A stretch of 46,932 nt of DNA from Oscillatoria sp. HE19RPO (GTDB lineage: Bacteria > Cyanobacteriota > Cyanobacteriia > Cyanobacteriales > Laspinemataceae). Numbering within the stretch: the stretch's first letter is position 1; every line of letters begins with the position of its first letter. The stretch covers positions 1-46,932 of the forward strand of contig NZ_JAMXOT010000009.1 in NCBI RefSeq assembly GCF_024220515.1, in the 5' to 3' direction. A model generated the notes under the pieces. That model did not search any database, had not been told where the DNA came from, and was given only the letters and a program-made list of their open reading frames with translations. The position numbers and the translations under genes are program-made. This document shows positions 16,562 to 25,821 of this stretch, one piece after another.

Positions 16562-17227
16562 TTATTTAACTTTTGTAAAGAAAATTTCAGCAATTTTTCC
16601 AGGGTAATGATAATCAACGATTAGACGTTCTATCGGGTAAGAATTAAACAAGTTTGTTACCCGGTCATGTGGTGGCCAAGGATGACCTATTTTCCACCAT
16701 AGGTAATTATTTAATATATATTGAATCCGCGTGACCAACCTAGCATTAGGCTCTGGTTGAGATTGAGTAAATATGTAGCAAGAACCCCCAGGTTTTAACA
16801 AATTAAAAATAATTTTTGAAAACTGACTGTCGCTCATGCAGTAACACCAACACACAGAGTTAAATACAAAGTCAAATGTTTGATAATTAAAATCTTGAAT
16901 ATCTTCTAAATACCCAATAGAAAAATCAATTTTAACCCTGATATTTTCTGCATATTTACTCGCAATATTTTTATAATTATGGCTAATATCATGCCATGTT
17001 ACTTTTGCTCCCCGTTGGGCAAAAGCTACACTGTATTGACCTGGACCACCACCTAAATCTAAAACCCGTTTCCCCTCAAAACTTCCTATCCTTTTTTCTA
17101 ACTTCTCAATCAAAGTGGGATCAAATCGGTCCCAAGCATATTGAGCATATTTTTCTGCATATTGATCGGGAATAGGATCCCAACCTTTCTCCGGTCGATG
17201 AAGTAGAGCGTGTATCTGGTTAATCAT
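16562..17227 (-). CDS. Class I SAM-dependent methyltransferase
   Basis: This 221-residue protein has the Rossmann SAM-binding motif VLDLGGGPGQYSVAFAQRG near residues 55-73, the acidic strand end THD, and a later FDFVFNSVCWCYCMSD plus LLKPGGSCYIFTQ. It is probably one of four methyltransferases that decorate sugars or cap the polymer in this locus; the methylated position cannot be predicted. It lies 6 bp from the upstream gene's stop, indicating a shared transcript. AT-rich codon use matches its neighbours. Confidence 0.88.
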   Translation of the reverse strand: MINQIHALLHRPEKGWDPIPDQYAEKYAQYAWDRFDPTLIEKLEKRIGSFEGKRVLDLGGGPGQYSVAFAQRGAKVTWHDISHNYKNIASKYAENIRVKIDFSIGYLEDIQDFNYQTFDFVFNSVCWCYCMSDSQFSKIIFNLLKPGGSCYIFTQSQPEPNARLVTRIQYILNNYLWWKIGHPWPPHDRVTNLFNSYPIERLIVDYHYPGKIAEIFFTKVK

Positions 17228-17233
17228 AGAATA

Positions 17234-18652
17234 TTAGCTCCAATATTTTCTCTTGAAATTAACAAATCCCATTAATTTAGCTATTTTTCTTAGCCGACAG
17301 TAACTATCTAATTTCAGTAATCTAAAATGAACCTGAAAATCACCGCAGGATTCTAACGCACTTTTGATTTCTTTTATTACTCCTGAATGAACTTCTGAAA
17401 TCACTCCACCCGCCCGACGCATCGCAATAATATCTTCAAAATTATCTATGTTTTCTTCGGCTATTTTAGAACACATAACGATTCGATCTGCGATAAATTG
17501 ATAATTAGAGTCAAAGATTGATTTTTTATTTTTTATTCCTACAAAACCTTGATGACTCAAAGGTATTTCAACTAAATTGATATAATATATAGGATTAATT
17601 TTTCTCGGCAATCGAGTAGAAACAAATCCATGCTCTAGCAAGGTAAAAATACCTCTTGCTTGATTTTTGTTTTTCAATTGATTCGGTAAAGAATCAGGAT
17701 TAAAAATTAAATCATCCGCATTAATATGAAGTGTATGGGTTCCTAATGCAGCAATTGTACCTTTATTCATGGCATCATAAATTCCACCATCTGGTTCGCT
17801 CACCCAGTAATCAATTTGATTTTCATATTTTTTGATGATGTCCAAAGTGTTATCTGTAGAGCCTCCATCAATAATCAAATATTCTATGTTGGCAGATTGA
17901 TTGATAACGGATTGAATTGTTTGTTCTAAATATTTCTCTCCATTAAAGACTACAGTAATTACAGAAATAATCATTTCATTTTTATCGATTTTTTTAAAGA
18001 GTCCCTTCGTGCGTAAGCCTCCTTCTTCTTGGCGTAATGGATGAGGCAGTAAGAAAAGTAAAGACGATATCCCATTATCCACTTGATTAATCAAAGGGGG
18101 TTTTTCCGTGGTTAAGGATCGGGTGGTCCCATAATCACCAAAATGAGTAGAATTACTGCTCATTGGGGGCAATACAAAAGGATGATCTAGAGGTACAAGT
18201 AAATAAAAGTGATGAATTGTTTGCCAATACTGTCCGATCACAAATCCTTCTGGAACTGAGTCGGACTTCTGACTTATCTGGAGTCCGGTAGAAGCTTCGC
18301 ACAGATAAATAATGAATTTGTGGCGAAGAGGTTCGTGTTTAGGTTTTTTATATAGCAGAGTGGCTTCGCTCCAGCCGAAATCAAAAAGATTCTGCTTAAA
18401 TATCTCCGAGCCCCACGCATACCGAACATCAATATCATAGAGATGCTGATTCTCACCCCGACAGGTTAATGAGGCGATGCCTTCCCAACCTCCCATTGGT
18501 AGACTAGAGTGCCGCTCTGACTCTAGGATTGCTACCAAGTGGGTAGGTAATCCTAGATTATTCAGGAATGATATATAATCTTCCAGTCCTGAAATTGGCT
18601 CGGGTTGATTGAAGGCAGATTTAGTTAATAGGTTTTGAATGATTCCTAACAC
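17234..18652 (-). CDS. GT2 glycosyltransferase with an unrecognised N-terminal domain
   Basis: This is a protein of about 472 residues in two parts. The C-terminal half, from about residue 227, is a GT-A glycosyltransferase of family GT2: IISVITVVFNGEKYLEQTI, YLIIDGGSTDNTLDII, SEPDGGIYDAMNKG and the metal-binding LHINADDL. The N-terminal 170 or so residues, containing WEGIASLTCRGENQH and FIIYLCEASTGLQ, match nothing I recognise. They join the GT2 domain through a linker (about 170-225) of odd composition that reads like translated non-coding DNA. I prefer the GTG at 18652, with AGGAG 9 nt upstream, over a TTG at 18682. The GT2 part also has its own in-frame ATG at 17974, so a fusion of two older genes is likely. 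Confidence 0.85.
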   Translation of the reverse strand: MLGIIQNLLTKSAFNQPEPISGLEDYISFLNNLGLPTHLVAILESERHSSLPMGGWEGIASLTCRGENQHLYDIDVRYAWGSEIFKQNLFDFGWSEATLLYKKPKHEPLRHKFIIYLCEASTGLQISQKSDSVPEGFVIGQYWQTIHHFYLLVPLDHPFVLPPMSSNSTHFGDYGTTRSLTTEKPPLINQVDNGISSLLFLLPHPLRQEEGGLRTKGLFKKIDKNEMIISVITVVFNGEKYLEQTIQSVINQSANIEYLIIDGGSTDNTLDIIKKYENQIDYWVSEPDGGIYDAMNKGTIAALGTHTLHINADDLIFNPDSLPNQLKNKNQARGIFTLLEHGFVSTRLPRKINPIYYINLVEIPLSHQGFVGIKNKKSIFDSNYQFIADRIVMCSKIAEENIDNFEDIIAMRRAGGVISEVHSGVIKEIKSALESCGDFQVHFRLLKLDSYCRLRKIAKLMGFVNFKRKYWS

Positions 18653-18685
18653 TGACAGCCGTCTCCTGGTATCGTTTTTCAAAAA

Positions 18686-19831
18686 TTAGACCAAGGATAA
18701 ATAAATAGAGCGTGTTTGTTCTGCACAAGTATCCCATGAATAATGTTTAACTCTCTCCTGTCCTAACTGGATTAATTTTTCAGTTTTCTCAGTTGAATAT
18801 AAGACTTTTTTCAAAGCATAAGCAATACTTTCCGGATCGTAAGGATCGAAAAATTCTGCAGCCTTGCCAGCTACTTCAGGCATTGAACTGGTGTTACTGC
18901 AAACTACCGGGCAATCACATGACATGGCTTCTAACAAAGGAATTCCAAATCCTTCATACAGCGAAGGATAGACAAAAGCTGAAGCATGACTATAAAAACT
19001 CGCTAATTTTTTATCATCCCCTGAAATGTAGATCACCTTACCTTCCCCTAAGTGCAATTCCTTAATTATTTCAAGCTCTCTACGAGCAAAAGGATCTCCC
19101 CCGAAGCAGACTAATTGAAAATCTTTTGGCAAATTTGATCTGGCGTATGCTTCCAGTAAACGCTGAAAGTTTTTATAGCTGTTTCGGGAACCTACATAAA
19201 GTATGTATGGGTTCAATTCAGACCAAAATTTATTATAATCATCTTCTATTTTTTTTAAAGTAGAACCCAAATGAACTACTGAAACTTTTGCCGGATCCAC
19301 ATTAACTAATTCCAGCAAGTCATTTTTAGTGTTATTTGATATACATATAACTCGATCTGCTCTTTGAATAGATGTCGCTTTTAATGACAAAATATCACCG
19401 GATTTTTGCTGACAGGGGAACTCACAAAATTTTTCGGCAATCATGTCATATACTGTAATTACAGTTTTTGACTGTTTAGGAGCCAATCGATGGGAAGAAT
19501 AGTAAGTTTCATGAACAATATCCGGAGAGGGAGACAGTCTCTCCATCCATAATTGAGAGATTTTACCATTAAATTGACTTAACCCTTTAGACAATTCAAA
19601 GTTCAGCTTGCTAATGGCTCTTGATGATATAGGAATTGTGGGAATTGGTAAACCCACAACCAAGTTCTTTGGAGAATTACTTAAATATTTGTTAACATAA
19701 GCAAATGATAAAATTTTTACCTGACATTCATCATAGTTAGCAACCCGAGTGGCCAATTCATAAAAATACCGAGAGATACCCCCACGTTCCTGCAAGGAAA
19801 ATGCCTGATAATCGTAAACTACGCTGACCAT
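18686..19831 (-). CDS. GT4-family glycosyltransferase
   Basis: This 381-residue GT-B enzyme starts MVSVVYDYQAFSLQERGGI, the pattern of GT4 transferases in which the Gly-Gly-Ile-Ser-Arg-Tyr loop binds substrate. The donor domain contains YILYVGSRNSYKNFQRLLEA and YPSLYEGFGIPLLEAMSCD, with the conserved E-x7-E pair. It probably adds an internal sugar of the repeat unit. The start is well supported by AAGGAA 6 nt before the ATG. It is followed 3-33 bp later by the GT2 fusion gene, depending on that gene's start. Confidence 0.92.
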   Translation of the reverse strand: MVSVVYDYQAFSLQERGGISRYFYELATRVANYDECQVKILSFAYVNKYLSNSPKNLVVGLPIPTIPISSRAISKLNFELSKGLSQFNGKISQLWMERLSPSPDIVHETYYSSHRLAPKQSKTVITVYDMIAEKFCEFPCQQKSGDILSLKATSIQRADRVICISNNTKNDLLELVNVDPAKVSVVHLGSTLKKIEDDYNKFWSELNPYILYVGSRNSYKNFQRLLEAYARSNLPKDFQLVCFGGDPFARRELEIIKELHLGEGKVIYISGDDKKLASFYSHASAFVYPSLYEGFGIPLLEAMSCDCPVVCSNTSSMPEVAGKAAEFFDPYDPESIAYALKKVLYSTEKTEKLIQLGQERVKHYSWDTCAEQTRSIYLSLV

Positions 19832-19861
19832 TGAAATTCCTTCACTTGAGAATTATTGTAA

Positions 19862-20641
19862 TTAGTTTATTAGCTTTTTATAGTCTAACAAAGTTTTAGA
19901 TGTTAAATTAATTTGGACATATTCAAATAAAAAATATGAAATTTGACTAACGAGAAAAATAAATACAGAGTTGCTGATAGAGCGAGCGCTAAACATATGG
20001 ATATTTCCATGAGAGTAAAAGTTTAACGATAGATTTTGCGCTAAAAATTGGAGAGTTTTTTGCTGATAGAAGGAAATGTGCTGACCTGTATTTAGCGAGT
20101 AGTAGTCCCAATTATCAGGAAATGGGGGTTTTTCATTGAAGATTTGAGTTGAGAAAATAATGGTTGAAGATTCCGCTTCTGTGAGTGAAGTTTTTATAAA
20201 TTCAAAAGGATCCAAGATATGTTCTAAGACTTCAAAAGCTGTAATTGCTGTGAAAGGCTTACTCGCAATAGAGGATTCAAAACCTCTTGCTAACAAATTT
20301 TCACAGTATAAGTCAGACCAATAAAAATCGAAGCCAATATCCCGCATTAGGCGAGTTAACATTCCATAGCCTCCTGCTATGTCTAGATACTTTCCTTGTC
20401 TGTCAAATAGGAAGAAAAGAATCCGAGAAAGAACTTTAGAGATGCTTATGTTTCGGGAAACTAACCCCGTGTCAGCATCCGCGATCGCGTTTTGGTAAGA
20501 TTCTTCTAGCCAATAGGGGGTTTCTGTTTGAAGTAGCCCGCAGCGATCGCAGTAAAAGTAATCTACTTGATACTTCTGCAATATAGTTGCGGAGAAACAA
20601 ACACTTCGCTTATTTTCACAGACTGGACATTTTACAGTCAT
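19862..20641 (-). CDS. SAM-dependent methyltransferase with N-terminal zinc-ribbon-like motif
   Basis: This 259-residue protein begins with two cysteine pairs, CPVC at 5-8 and YCDRCG near 30-35, a likely zinc-binding knuckle found in several sugar C- or O-methyltransferases. A methyltransferase domain follows with KYLDIAGGYGMLTRLMRDIG and TAITAFEVLEHILDPFEF. The C-terminal 30 residues are hydrophobic. The ATG overlaps the previous gene's stop in an ATGA, so the two are translationally coupled. The substrate is unknown; a nucleotide sugar or the lipid-linked glycan is likely from context. Confidence 0.85.
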   Translation of the reverse strand: MTVKCPVCENKRSVCFSATILQKYQVDYFYCDRCGLLQTETPYWLEESYQNAIADADTGLVSRNISISKVLSRILFFLFDRQGKYLDIAGGYGMLTRLMRDIGFDFYWSDLYCENLLARGFESSIASKPFTAITAFEVLEHILDPFEFIKTSLTEAESSTIIFSTQIFNEKPPFPDNWDYYSLNTGQHISFYQQKTLQFLAQNLSLNFYSHGNIHMFSARSISNSVFIFLVSQISYFLFEYVQINLTSKTLLDYKKLIN

Positions 20642-21870
20642 CTAACTTCTAGCTCCTTTTTGATAATTTCGTCGAACTGTACAGCACGTTGAGCAAACGT
20701 ATGATCTTTTAATGTTCGATCTTGTCCAGCTTTAGCGATCGCCTTTCTTTCCTGGGGACGATCCAGCAGCCACTTCACCTTGTCGATACATTCTTCAGCA
20801 GACTTGTAGATAACTACCTCTTTGTCTGGCTCAAACAATTCACTGATATTCTTTTTCCAGTCCGTAACTAAGCAGGTTCCGACACCAGTTGCCTCAAATA
20901 GGCGCATATTAGAAGCATAAATCGGCGATGAGTCAGCATGGATATTCAAGGTTGCTTTAGATTCTAATAATGTTTGGTACATTTCCAACCCAAAAACTGA
21001 TGGCTTAAGATAGAATTTGATTGGATTGTTGATCGCTGAATAGCTTGGTACTTCGTTCCACTTAGCCGCTTTACTAATGACTGGGATGCGAGATAAAGTT
21101 GAATCTGATATTCTCATATTCTTCAGCCCTTTAGTCGCAATGACAATTCCTTGTTTTAGCCCATAATTCAAGCGATCACGCCAATTCAAATCCGCACTTG
21201 GTGAAAAAATATCCACGGGAGTTAGTTCTAAAATCTCTTCGAGTAATTCCTGTCGCTTCAAGTGAAATTGATCTTGGGGGATAATTTGACCAATAAAAGA
21301 AAAGTCGAATTTTTCACATTTTGATTCTAAGCGAGAATTAATTCTGAAATCGAAGGCATGATTCAGGTGTTCTGCCCGAAAGCCGACTCTTCTGAAATAT
21401 TCAATAGACTCTGGGGCACAAGATAAAAGTAAATCAACATTCTTAAATAAATCAGTTTTGGGAATAGCACTCCCAACCCAGCACAAAATAAGCTTTATTG
21501 AAGAACATGACTGTTTTAATTCCCTTAACCATTGGGAACTAAAAGTGACGTAATCTTGCACAAATAGTACAGTAGGCTGAAACTTTTTGACTTGCTCAAA
21601 AGCGATATTTTGGATCCAGTTATGTTTCTTAAACTTCACGCCATTTTCTTTTGCCCAAGCTGTTTGCATTGACTGAATATTAGCAGTCACTTCCATCATT
21701 TCGTATCCGAGAGGAGTGAGCGCATTTGACCAGAAGTCAGGCCAACTAAAAGCATCATAATCAAGAGATGCTTTTTGTTCCGCATAAGATTTTATAGTTA
21801 ATTCAGGATGCTTCGCATAAAATTTGTTTAAGTACAGTGGATAAGCCGTGGTGATTTTAAATATTTTCAT
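20638..21870 (-). CDS. CgeB-like glycosyltransferase family protein
   Basis: This is a 410-residue protein resembling the CgeB/Glyco_trans_1_2 group. The C-terminal part has LNIHADSSPIYASNMRLFEATGVGTCLVTDW, the donor-site arrangement of this GT-B subgroup, then a helical end with REKAL-like repeats (QERKAIAKAGQDRTLKDHTF). The N-terminal part contains FQPTVLFVQDYVTFSSQWL and LILCWVGSAIP. Such proteins are found in polysaccharide clusters and are usually inferred to be glycosyltransferases, although few are characterised. It is coupled by ATGA overlaps to the genes on both sides (21867-21870 and 20638-20641). Confidence 0.82.
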   Translation of the reverse strand: MKIFKITTAYPLYLNKFYAKHPELTIKSYAEQKASLDYDAFSWPDFWSNALTPLGYEMMEVTANIQSMQTAWAKENGVKFKKHNWIQNIAFEQVKKFQPTVLFVQDYVTFSSQWLRELKQSCSSIKLILCWVGSAIPKTDLFKNVDLLLSCAPESIEYFRRVGFRAEHLNHAFDFRINSRLESKCEKFDFSFIGQIIPQDQFHLKRQELLEEILELTPVDIFSPSADLNWRDRLNYGLKQGIVIATKGLKNMRISDSTLSRIPVISKAAKWNEVPSYSAINNPIKFYLKPSVFGLEMYQTLLESKATLNIHADSSPIYASNMRLFEATGVGTCLVTDWKKNISELFEPDKEVVIYKSAEECIDKVKWLLDRPQERKAIAKAGQDRTLKDHTFAQRAVQFDEIIKKELEVR

Positions 21871-22568
21871 TCAGATACCTTCCTATACAGTCCCATCCAG
21901 CCAGTTTTTCTGCCTATGACTCCAAAGCTGGCTTTAAATAAAATTGCTAATGTTAAATTTATTAAATGCGGCCACTTGGGTTTATTTTTTAAATATAGCC
22001 CCGGAAAGAATTGTAACTTGTGTTGAGATTTTCTAAACCAAATATCTACAAGTTCAAGTTGATGCCGTGCTACATATTGAACTTGTGCCGATCGCCTGCC
22101 AAAAACTAAGTCGATCCCAGTTGGGTGATAAGGCTTTACATGATCAAAGTCATCATAGAAGCCCGAGTAATATAAAGGTGTGGCGATAATTAAATGGCCT
22201 CCTTTTTTGAGACAGTCTAAATAATAATTCATAAAATCTAGTAGTTCATTGGAGGGTAAGTGTTCAATTACATGGCACATTAACAATACATCATATTTTT
22301 CTATATATTTTTCTTTCTGTTTTTCAAATTCTTCTACTGTCAAACAGTCTAATCCTTCTTTTCGATTCTGATCTATGATTAAAGCATTTATATCGATTCC
22401 TGTAATTTTATTATTATTTTTATTTTGCAAATATTGAATATTATTGCCATATCCACAACCTAAATCTAATATTTGACATTTTTTTGAAATATTCAACTCA
22501 TCAATAAACTTCCCTAACTGCTTTTGTTCCTGATTATTTTCGGTAATAAATAAATAGAAAATATTCAT
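21867..22568 (-). CDS. Class I SAM-dependent methyltransferase
   Basis: This protein of about 233 residues has a clear SAM-binding motif, CQILDLGCGYGNNIQYLQN, near residue 35, with ITGIDIN as the second acidic strand and YDVLLMCHVIEHLPSNELLDF as the family post-motif. The last 40 residues are basic and hydrophobic. The ATG at 22568 lies 2 bp after the upstream stop and is preferred over an in-frame start at 22619, which overlaps that gene. It probably methylates a sugar in the repeat unit or caps chain growth. Confidence 0.87.
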   Translation of the reverse strand: MNIFYLFITENNQEQKQLGKFIDELNISKKCQILDLGCGYGNNIQYLQNKNNNKITGIDINALIIDQNRKEGLDCLTVEEFEKQKEKYIEKYDVLLMCHVIEHLPSNELLDFMNYYLDCLKKGGHLIIATPLYYSGFYDDFDHVKPYHPTGIDLVFGRRSAQVQYVARHQLELVDIWFRKSQHKLQFFPGLYLKNKPKWPHLINLTLAILFKASFGVIGRKTGWMGLYRKVSE

Positions 22569-22570
22569 AA

Positions 22571-23221
22571 TTATAGCCCGAGACAATTTAATTTGCGGTA
22601 AAACAAAGAAGTACACCAAGACTGAACGTTTATTGGCCCCATTCCAGTAAAATCTAGTCTTTTGTAGCCATTTCGTAATAACAAAGAGTATCCTTCGTTG
22701 TATTGGTCTCTATCACTGTTATCCCAGATAATAACTCCTTCATTTTTTAAAGCTTTTAATGAATTTCTGGCACAATTAACTCGGTCTCTTCCATCGATAA
22801 CAACCAGATCCAATTTTCCCGAGTATTTGATTATTTTTTCACAATATTCACCTCCTTTTTTGAGTTCAACATAATGTAGTTCGACATTCTCAGGGATATC
22901 TTTTTTAACTTGTTCATACCATTGGCGATTGTGTTCACAGGAAATCACAAATTTAACTCTTTCAGCCCACCACAACGTAGAGTTTCCACTGCCATATTCA
23001 AAAACTGTCATTTCTGGTTTTATTCTTTTTTCTAAAAACGCAATAGCAGGATAAGTCATCCAAGGAGTTGGATTACCATCTTTGTCAACAGGTTTTTCTT
23101 CTCGATAAGACCTAAACCATCCTAATTCATTTAAAGCGCCACTTTTCATCAAATCGTATGACGCATAAATTCCTAGTTTCTTCAGAGTAGACTTCAATTT
23201 TGCTTTCATTGTCCTTACCAT
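22571..23221 (-). CDS. SAM-dependent methyltransferase-like protein
   Basis: This 216-residue protein carries MTVFEYGSGNSTLWWAERV near residues 70-88, a variant SAM-binding loop, followed by VISCEHNRQWYEQV and DLVVIDGRDRVNCARNSL. That pattern is typical of small methyltransferases seen in glycan clusters. No catalytic assignment is possible. The first ATG (23221) overlaps the flippase stop by 7 bp; an ATG five codons later, preceded by AAGGA, is an alternative. Confidence 0.75.
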   Translation of the reverse strand: MVRTMKAKLKSTLKKLGIYASYDLMKSGALNELGWFRSYREEKPVDKDGNPTPWMTYPAIAFLEKRIKPEMTVFEYGSGNSTLWWAERVKFVISCEHNRQWYEQVKKDIPENVELHYVELKKGGEYCEKIIKYSGKLDLVVIDGRDRVNCARNSLKALKNEGVIIWDNSDRDQYNEGYSLLLRNGYKRLDFTGMGPINVQSWCTSLFYRKLNCLGL

Positions 23222-24528
23222 ATTTGAGGATAAATAATCGCTTTTGATAACATATACCCCGTTTTCAAGAGAGGTTTACATAAAAAACAGGCACCGTAAG
23301 TCGCAAAGCAATAAGCAATACTAGAGGCGATCGCCGCTCCCATTCCTCCGTACAGGGGAATTAAATATGCGTTGAGAGTCACATTGATGAGCATTCCCCA
23401 AAACACAGTCATTAAATGAAGTTTTGTTAAATCCATCGTGGTTAAAAAAGAACTCCTAGCTATCCCTAAGTTTGTAAATAACAACGACCAAATTAAAACT
23501 AATAATATGGGAATAGAACGATGGTAAACCTCTCCAAAAAGAGCTGTAATAATCCAGCTTGATGAGAAAGTGACGATTATAGCGATCGCATAAGCACTAA
23601 AAGCCATCAGATTATAAAGTTTTTGTAGTCTTTTGTAAAAGACCTCTTCGCTAATCTTCTTTGCTTCAACAATACTGGGAAAGGTAGAGGATACAATCGC
23701 TGTAGGTATCAAGTACCAGAGTTCTGCGAGTCGGACCGCAACGGAATAAATTCCCACCTCTTCATTCCCTGCTATTTGTCCCAACATAATTTGATCGATT
23801 CGCATATAAATCATAATCATCACACCGGAGATAACTAGAGGCCAACTATCCTGGAATAATTTTATGCATCGCTTCAAACTAATGTGCCAATTTTTAAAAT
23901 TATGACCTTGTGAGTAGTAAGCAATTCCCGATCCCAAAGCACTAAGCGTTACATCGAGTAAATTAGTAAAAGCAAATGCGATTAAAGATGCTTTAAAGTA
24001 AATCAACAATATTTTTAGACAATTTGTAACGATATAAGTGCTACTTTTCGCATAAACTGTATATTTGGATTTAACTTGTGACTCAAACCAAAAATCAATG
24101 GTCTGAAACGGCTGGACAATTGTCCCCCCTGCAAGGATCGCCACTAAAAAGCAGGTAAATTTATCGTCAGGACGCAGCCAAGAAATGAGTCCAACTGTTA
24201 GCAACAGGGTCACAAAACCGCCCATAAGCTTTAAGATAAAGGCAGTGCCTAAAGTTTCATCGGCACAAGAGGGATCTCTCACAATGTCGCGGACGACAAT
24301 TTTATCTAGCCCTAGCTGTGCTAAGGGACTAAATAGTGCCACAAAAGCTAGAGCATAATTGTAAACTCCAAACTTCTCTGGACCTAGATAACGAGCAACC
24401 CACACCCCAACGGTCATCCCTAAAAATAACCTCAGAAGGCGATCTGCAAACAGCCAACTCGTGTTGCTAAGAATCTTTAGGAGATTAGGAGTCAATTTTT
24501 CAGTTAAGTGAGGTAGCTTATGTCGCAT
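23215..24528 (-). CDS. Oligosaccharide flippase (Wzx-like, MOP superfamily)
   Basis: This 437-residue membrane protein has about twelve predicted helices and the start typical of the polysaccharide-specific transport family (SNTSWLFADRLLRLFLGMTVGVWVARYLGPEKFGVYNYA, residues about 21-59). A conserved loop, GNEEVGIYSVAVRLAELWYLIP, lies in the middle. It should move undecaprenyl-linked repeat units to the periplasmic face for polymerisation. It carries a few HIP1 sites, unlike the genes at 13-20 kb. It overlaps the methyltransferase gene that follows, placing it in the same transcript. Confidence 0.88.
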   Translation of the reverse strand: MRHKLPHLTEKLTPNLLKILSNTSWLFADRLLRLFLGMTVGVWVARYLGPEKFGVYNYALAFVALFSPLAQLGLDKIVVRDIVRDPSCADETLGTAFILKLMGGFVTLLLTVGLISWLRPDDKFTCFLVAILAGGTIVQPFQTIDFWFESQVKSKYTVYAKSSTYIVTNCLKILLIYFKASLIAFAFTNLLDVTLSALGSGIAYYSQGHNFKNWHISLKRCIKLFQDSWPLVISGVMIMIYMRIDQIMLGQIAGNEEVGIYSVAVRLAELWYLIPTAIVSSTFPSIVEAKKISEEVFYKRLQKLYNLMAFSAYAIAIIVTFSSSWIITALFGEVYHRSIPILLVLIWSLLFTNLGIARSSFLTTMDLTKLHLMTVFWGMLINVTLNAYLIPLYGGMGAAIASSIAYCFATYGACFLCKPLLKTGYMLSKAIIYPQIW

Positions 24529-24600
24529 CTAAAGATGATCCAGGGATTGATTGAAATTGGTTCTCTGTCAAAAATAGACAAAGAAAGTCTAGGTTGCTGG

Positions 24601-24616
24601 CCCCCATATCTGGGGG
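24601..24616. repeat. Small hairpin between flippase and epimerase genes
   Basis: CCCCCA-TATC-TGGGGG, a 6-bp stem with a 4-nt loop, lies in the 113-bp gap between the flippase and the epimerase/dehydratase-like gene. No T-tract follows on the minus strand, so it is more likely an attenuating or RNA-processing structure than a terminator, if it matters at all. Confidence 0.35.
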
Positions 24617-24641
24617 AAAATGCCGTTGATTATTAATAGCT

Positions 24642-25676
24642 TCATGCCACGATTGCATCCTGAGTATTAGTAGTGGTAAAACTCTCGATCGCATCCTCCA
24701 AAATTTCATCCAGCGATCGCGTGGGTTGCCAGCCTATATACTCGGCAATCTTGGATAAGTCCGGAAAACGCCGCTGCATATCTTCAAATCCAGGTGCGTA
24801 GGCTTGGCCATAAGGAATCATTTGAATTTCAGACAGTCTGTTATTTCCTGTAGTTCCCACCCGATCAATAATCCGCTGGGCTAAATCTAAAATCGTAATC
24901 TCCTGTTGTGACCCTACATTAAAAACTTCCCCAACGGCTTCGGAAGACTCAGCGAGGCCAATCAGGGCTCTGACTGCATCTTCCACATGGAGGAAGCAGC
25001 GGGATTGCTGGCCGTCTCCATATACAGTGAGAGGTTCTCCCTGTAGTGCCTGTTGGATCAAGCGGGGAATCACCATACCATAGCGTCCAGTTTGTCGAGG
25101 TCCGACGGTATTGAACAGACGAGCGATCGCCACGGGCAATCCTTTCTCGTGATAATAGGCTAACGCTAAAAATTCATCCACCATTTTCGAGGCCGCATAC
25201 CCCCATCGATTGCGACTGGTTGATCCGAGTACCACATCATCATCTTCTCGGAATGGAATACTATGTCCTTTCCCATAGACTTCTGAGGTGGAAGCAATGA
25301 CGACTTTGGCCCGATACCGATTTGCCGTTTCTAGGACTTTCTCGGTGCCCATGATATTCGTCTGAATGGTCTGTACGGGATTTTCTACCACCAGTTTGAC
25401 GCCCACGGCTGCGGCTAAATGAATGATGATATCCGCTTCTGATGCCAGTCGATCCAACACCATATCATTGGTGATGTCAGCGTAGGCAAAGTGAAAGTCT
25501 GGGCGATCTAATAGGTGGCGAATATTCTCGATACTTCCCGTTGATAAATTATCGATAACTCGCACGGGAGAACCTTTAGCTAATAATGCCTCTGCTAGGT
25601 GAGAACCAATAAATCCTGCGCCTCCCGTAATCAAATAGGTGGGATGTTGTCCTCGTCCAAAATGTTGGTTTGGCAT
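24642..25676 (-). CDS. NAD-dependent nucleotide-sugar epimerase/dehydratase
   Basis: This 344-residue extended short-chain dehydrogenase has ITGGAGFIGSH near 16-26, the conserved IASTSEVYGKG, and the catalytic YAASK with Tyr near 159. The stretch PFREDDDVVLGSTSRNRWGY and LFNTVGPRQTGRYGMVIPRL resemble enzymes annotated as UDP-glucose 4-epimerase-like or UDP-glucuronate decarboxylase-like; which reaction it carries out cannot be settled by eye. It would provide a nucleotide sugar for the repeat unit. It contains HIP1 sites, like the outer genes of the locus and unlike the middle ones. Confidence 0.85.
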   Translation of the reverse strand: MPNQHFGRGQHPTYLITGGAGFIGSHLAEALLAKGSPVRVIDNLSTGSIENIRHLLDRPDFHFAYADITNDMVLDRLASEADIIIHLAAAVGVKLVVENPVQTIQTNIMGTEKVLETANRYRAKVVIASTSEVYGKGHSIPFREDDDVVLGSTSRNRWGYAASKMVDEFLALAYYHEKGLPVAIARLFNTVGPRQTGRYGMVIPRLIQQALQGEPLTVYGDGQQSRCFLHVEDAVRALIGLAESSEAVGEVFNVGSQQEITILDLAQRIIDRVGTTGNNRLSEIQMIPYGQAYAPGFEDMQRRFPDLSKIAEYIGWQPTRSLDEILEDAIESFTTTNTQDAIVA

Positions 25677-25821
25677 TTCAAGTTACTCGATTTTGTGTTT
25701 ATTTTTAAGGAAAAGTGGAGTATTTTTGTGGATTATACACAAACCAAGATGCGAATCAGGGAATTTTCAAAAAATGTTCTTTCCCGTCCAAGTATGGGCA
25801 TTGAAATGTAAGACCCAATAT

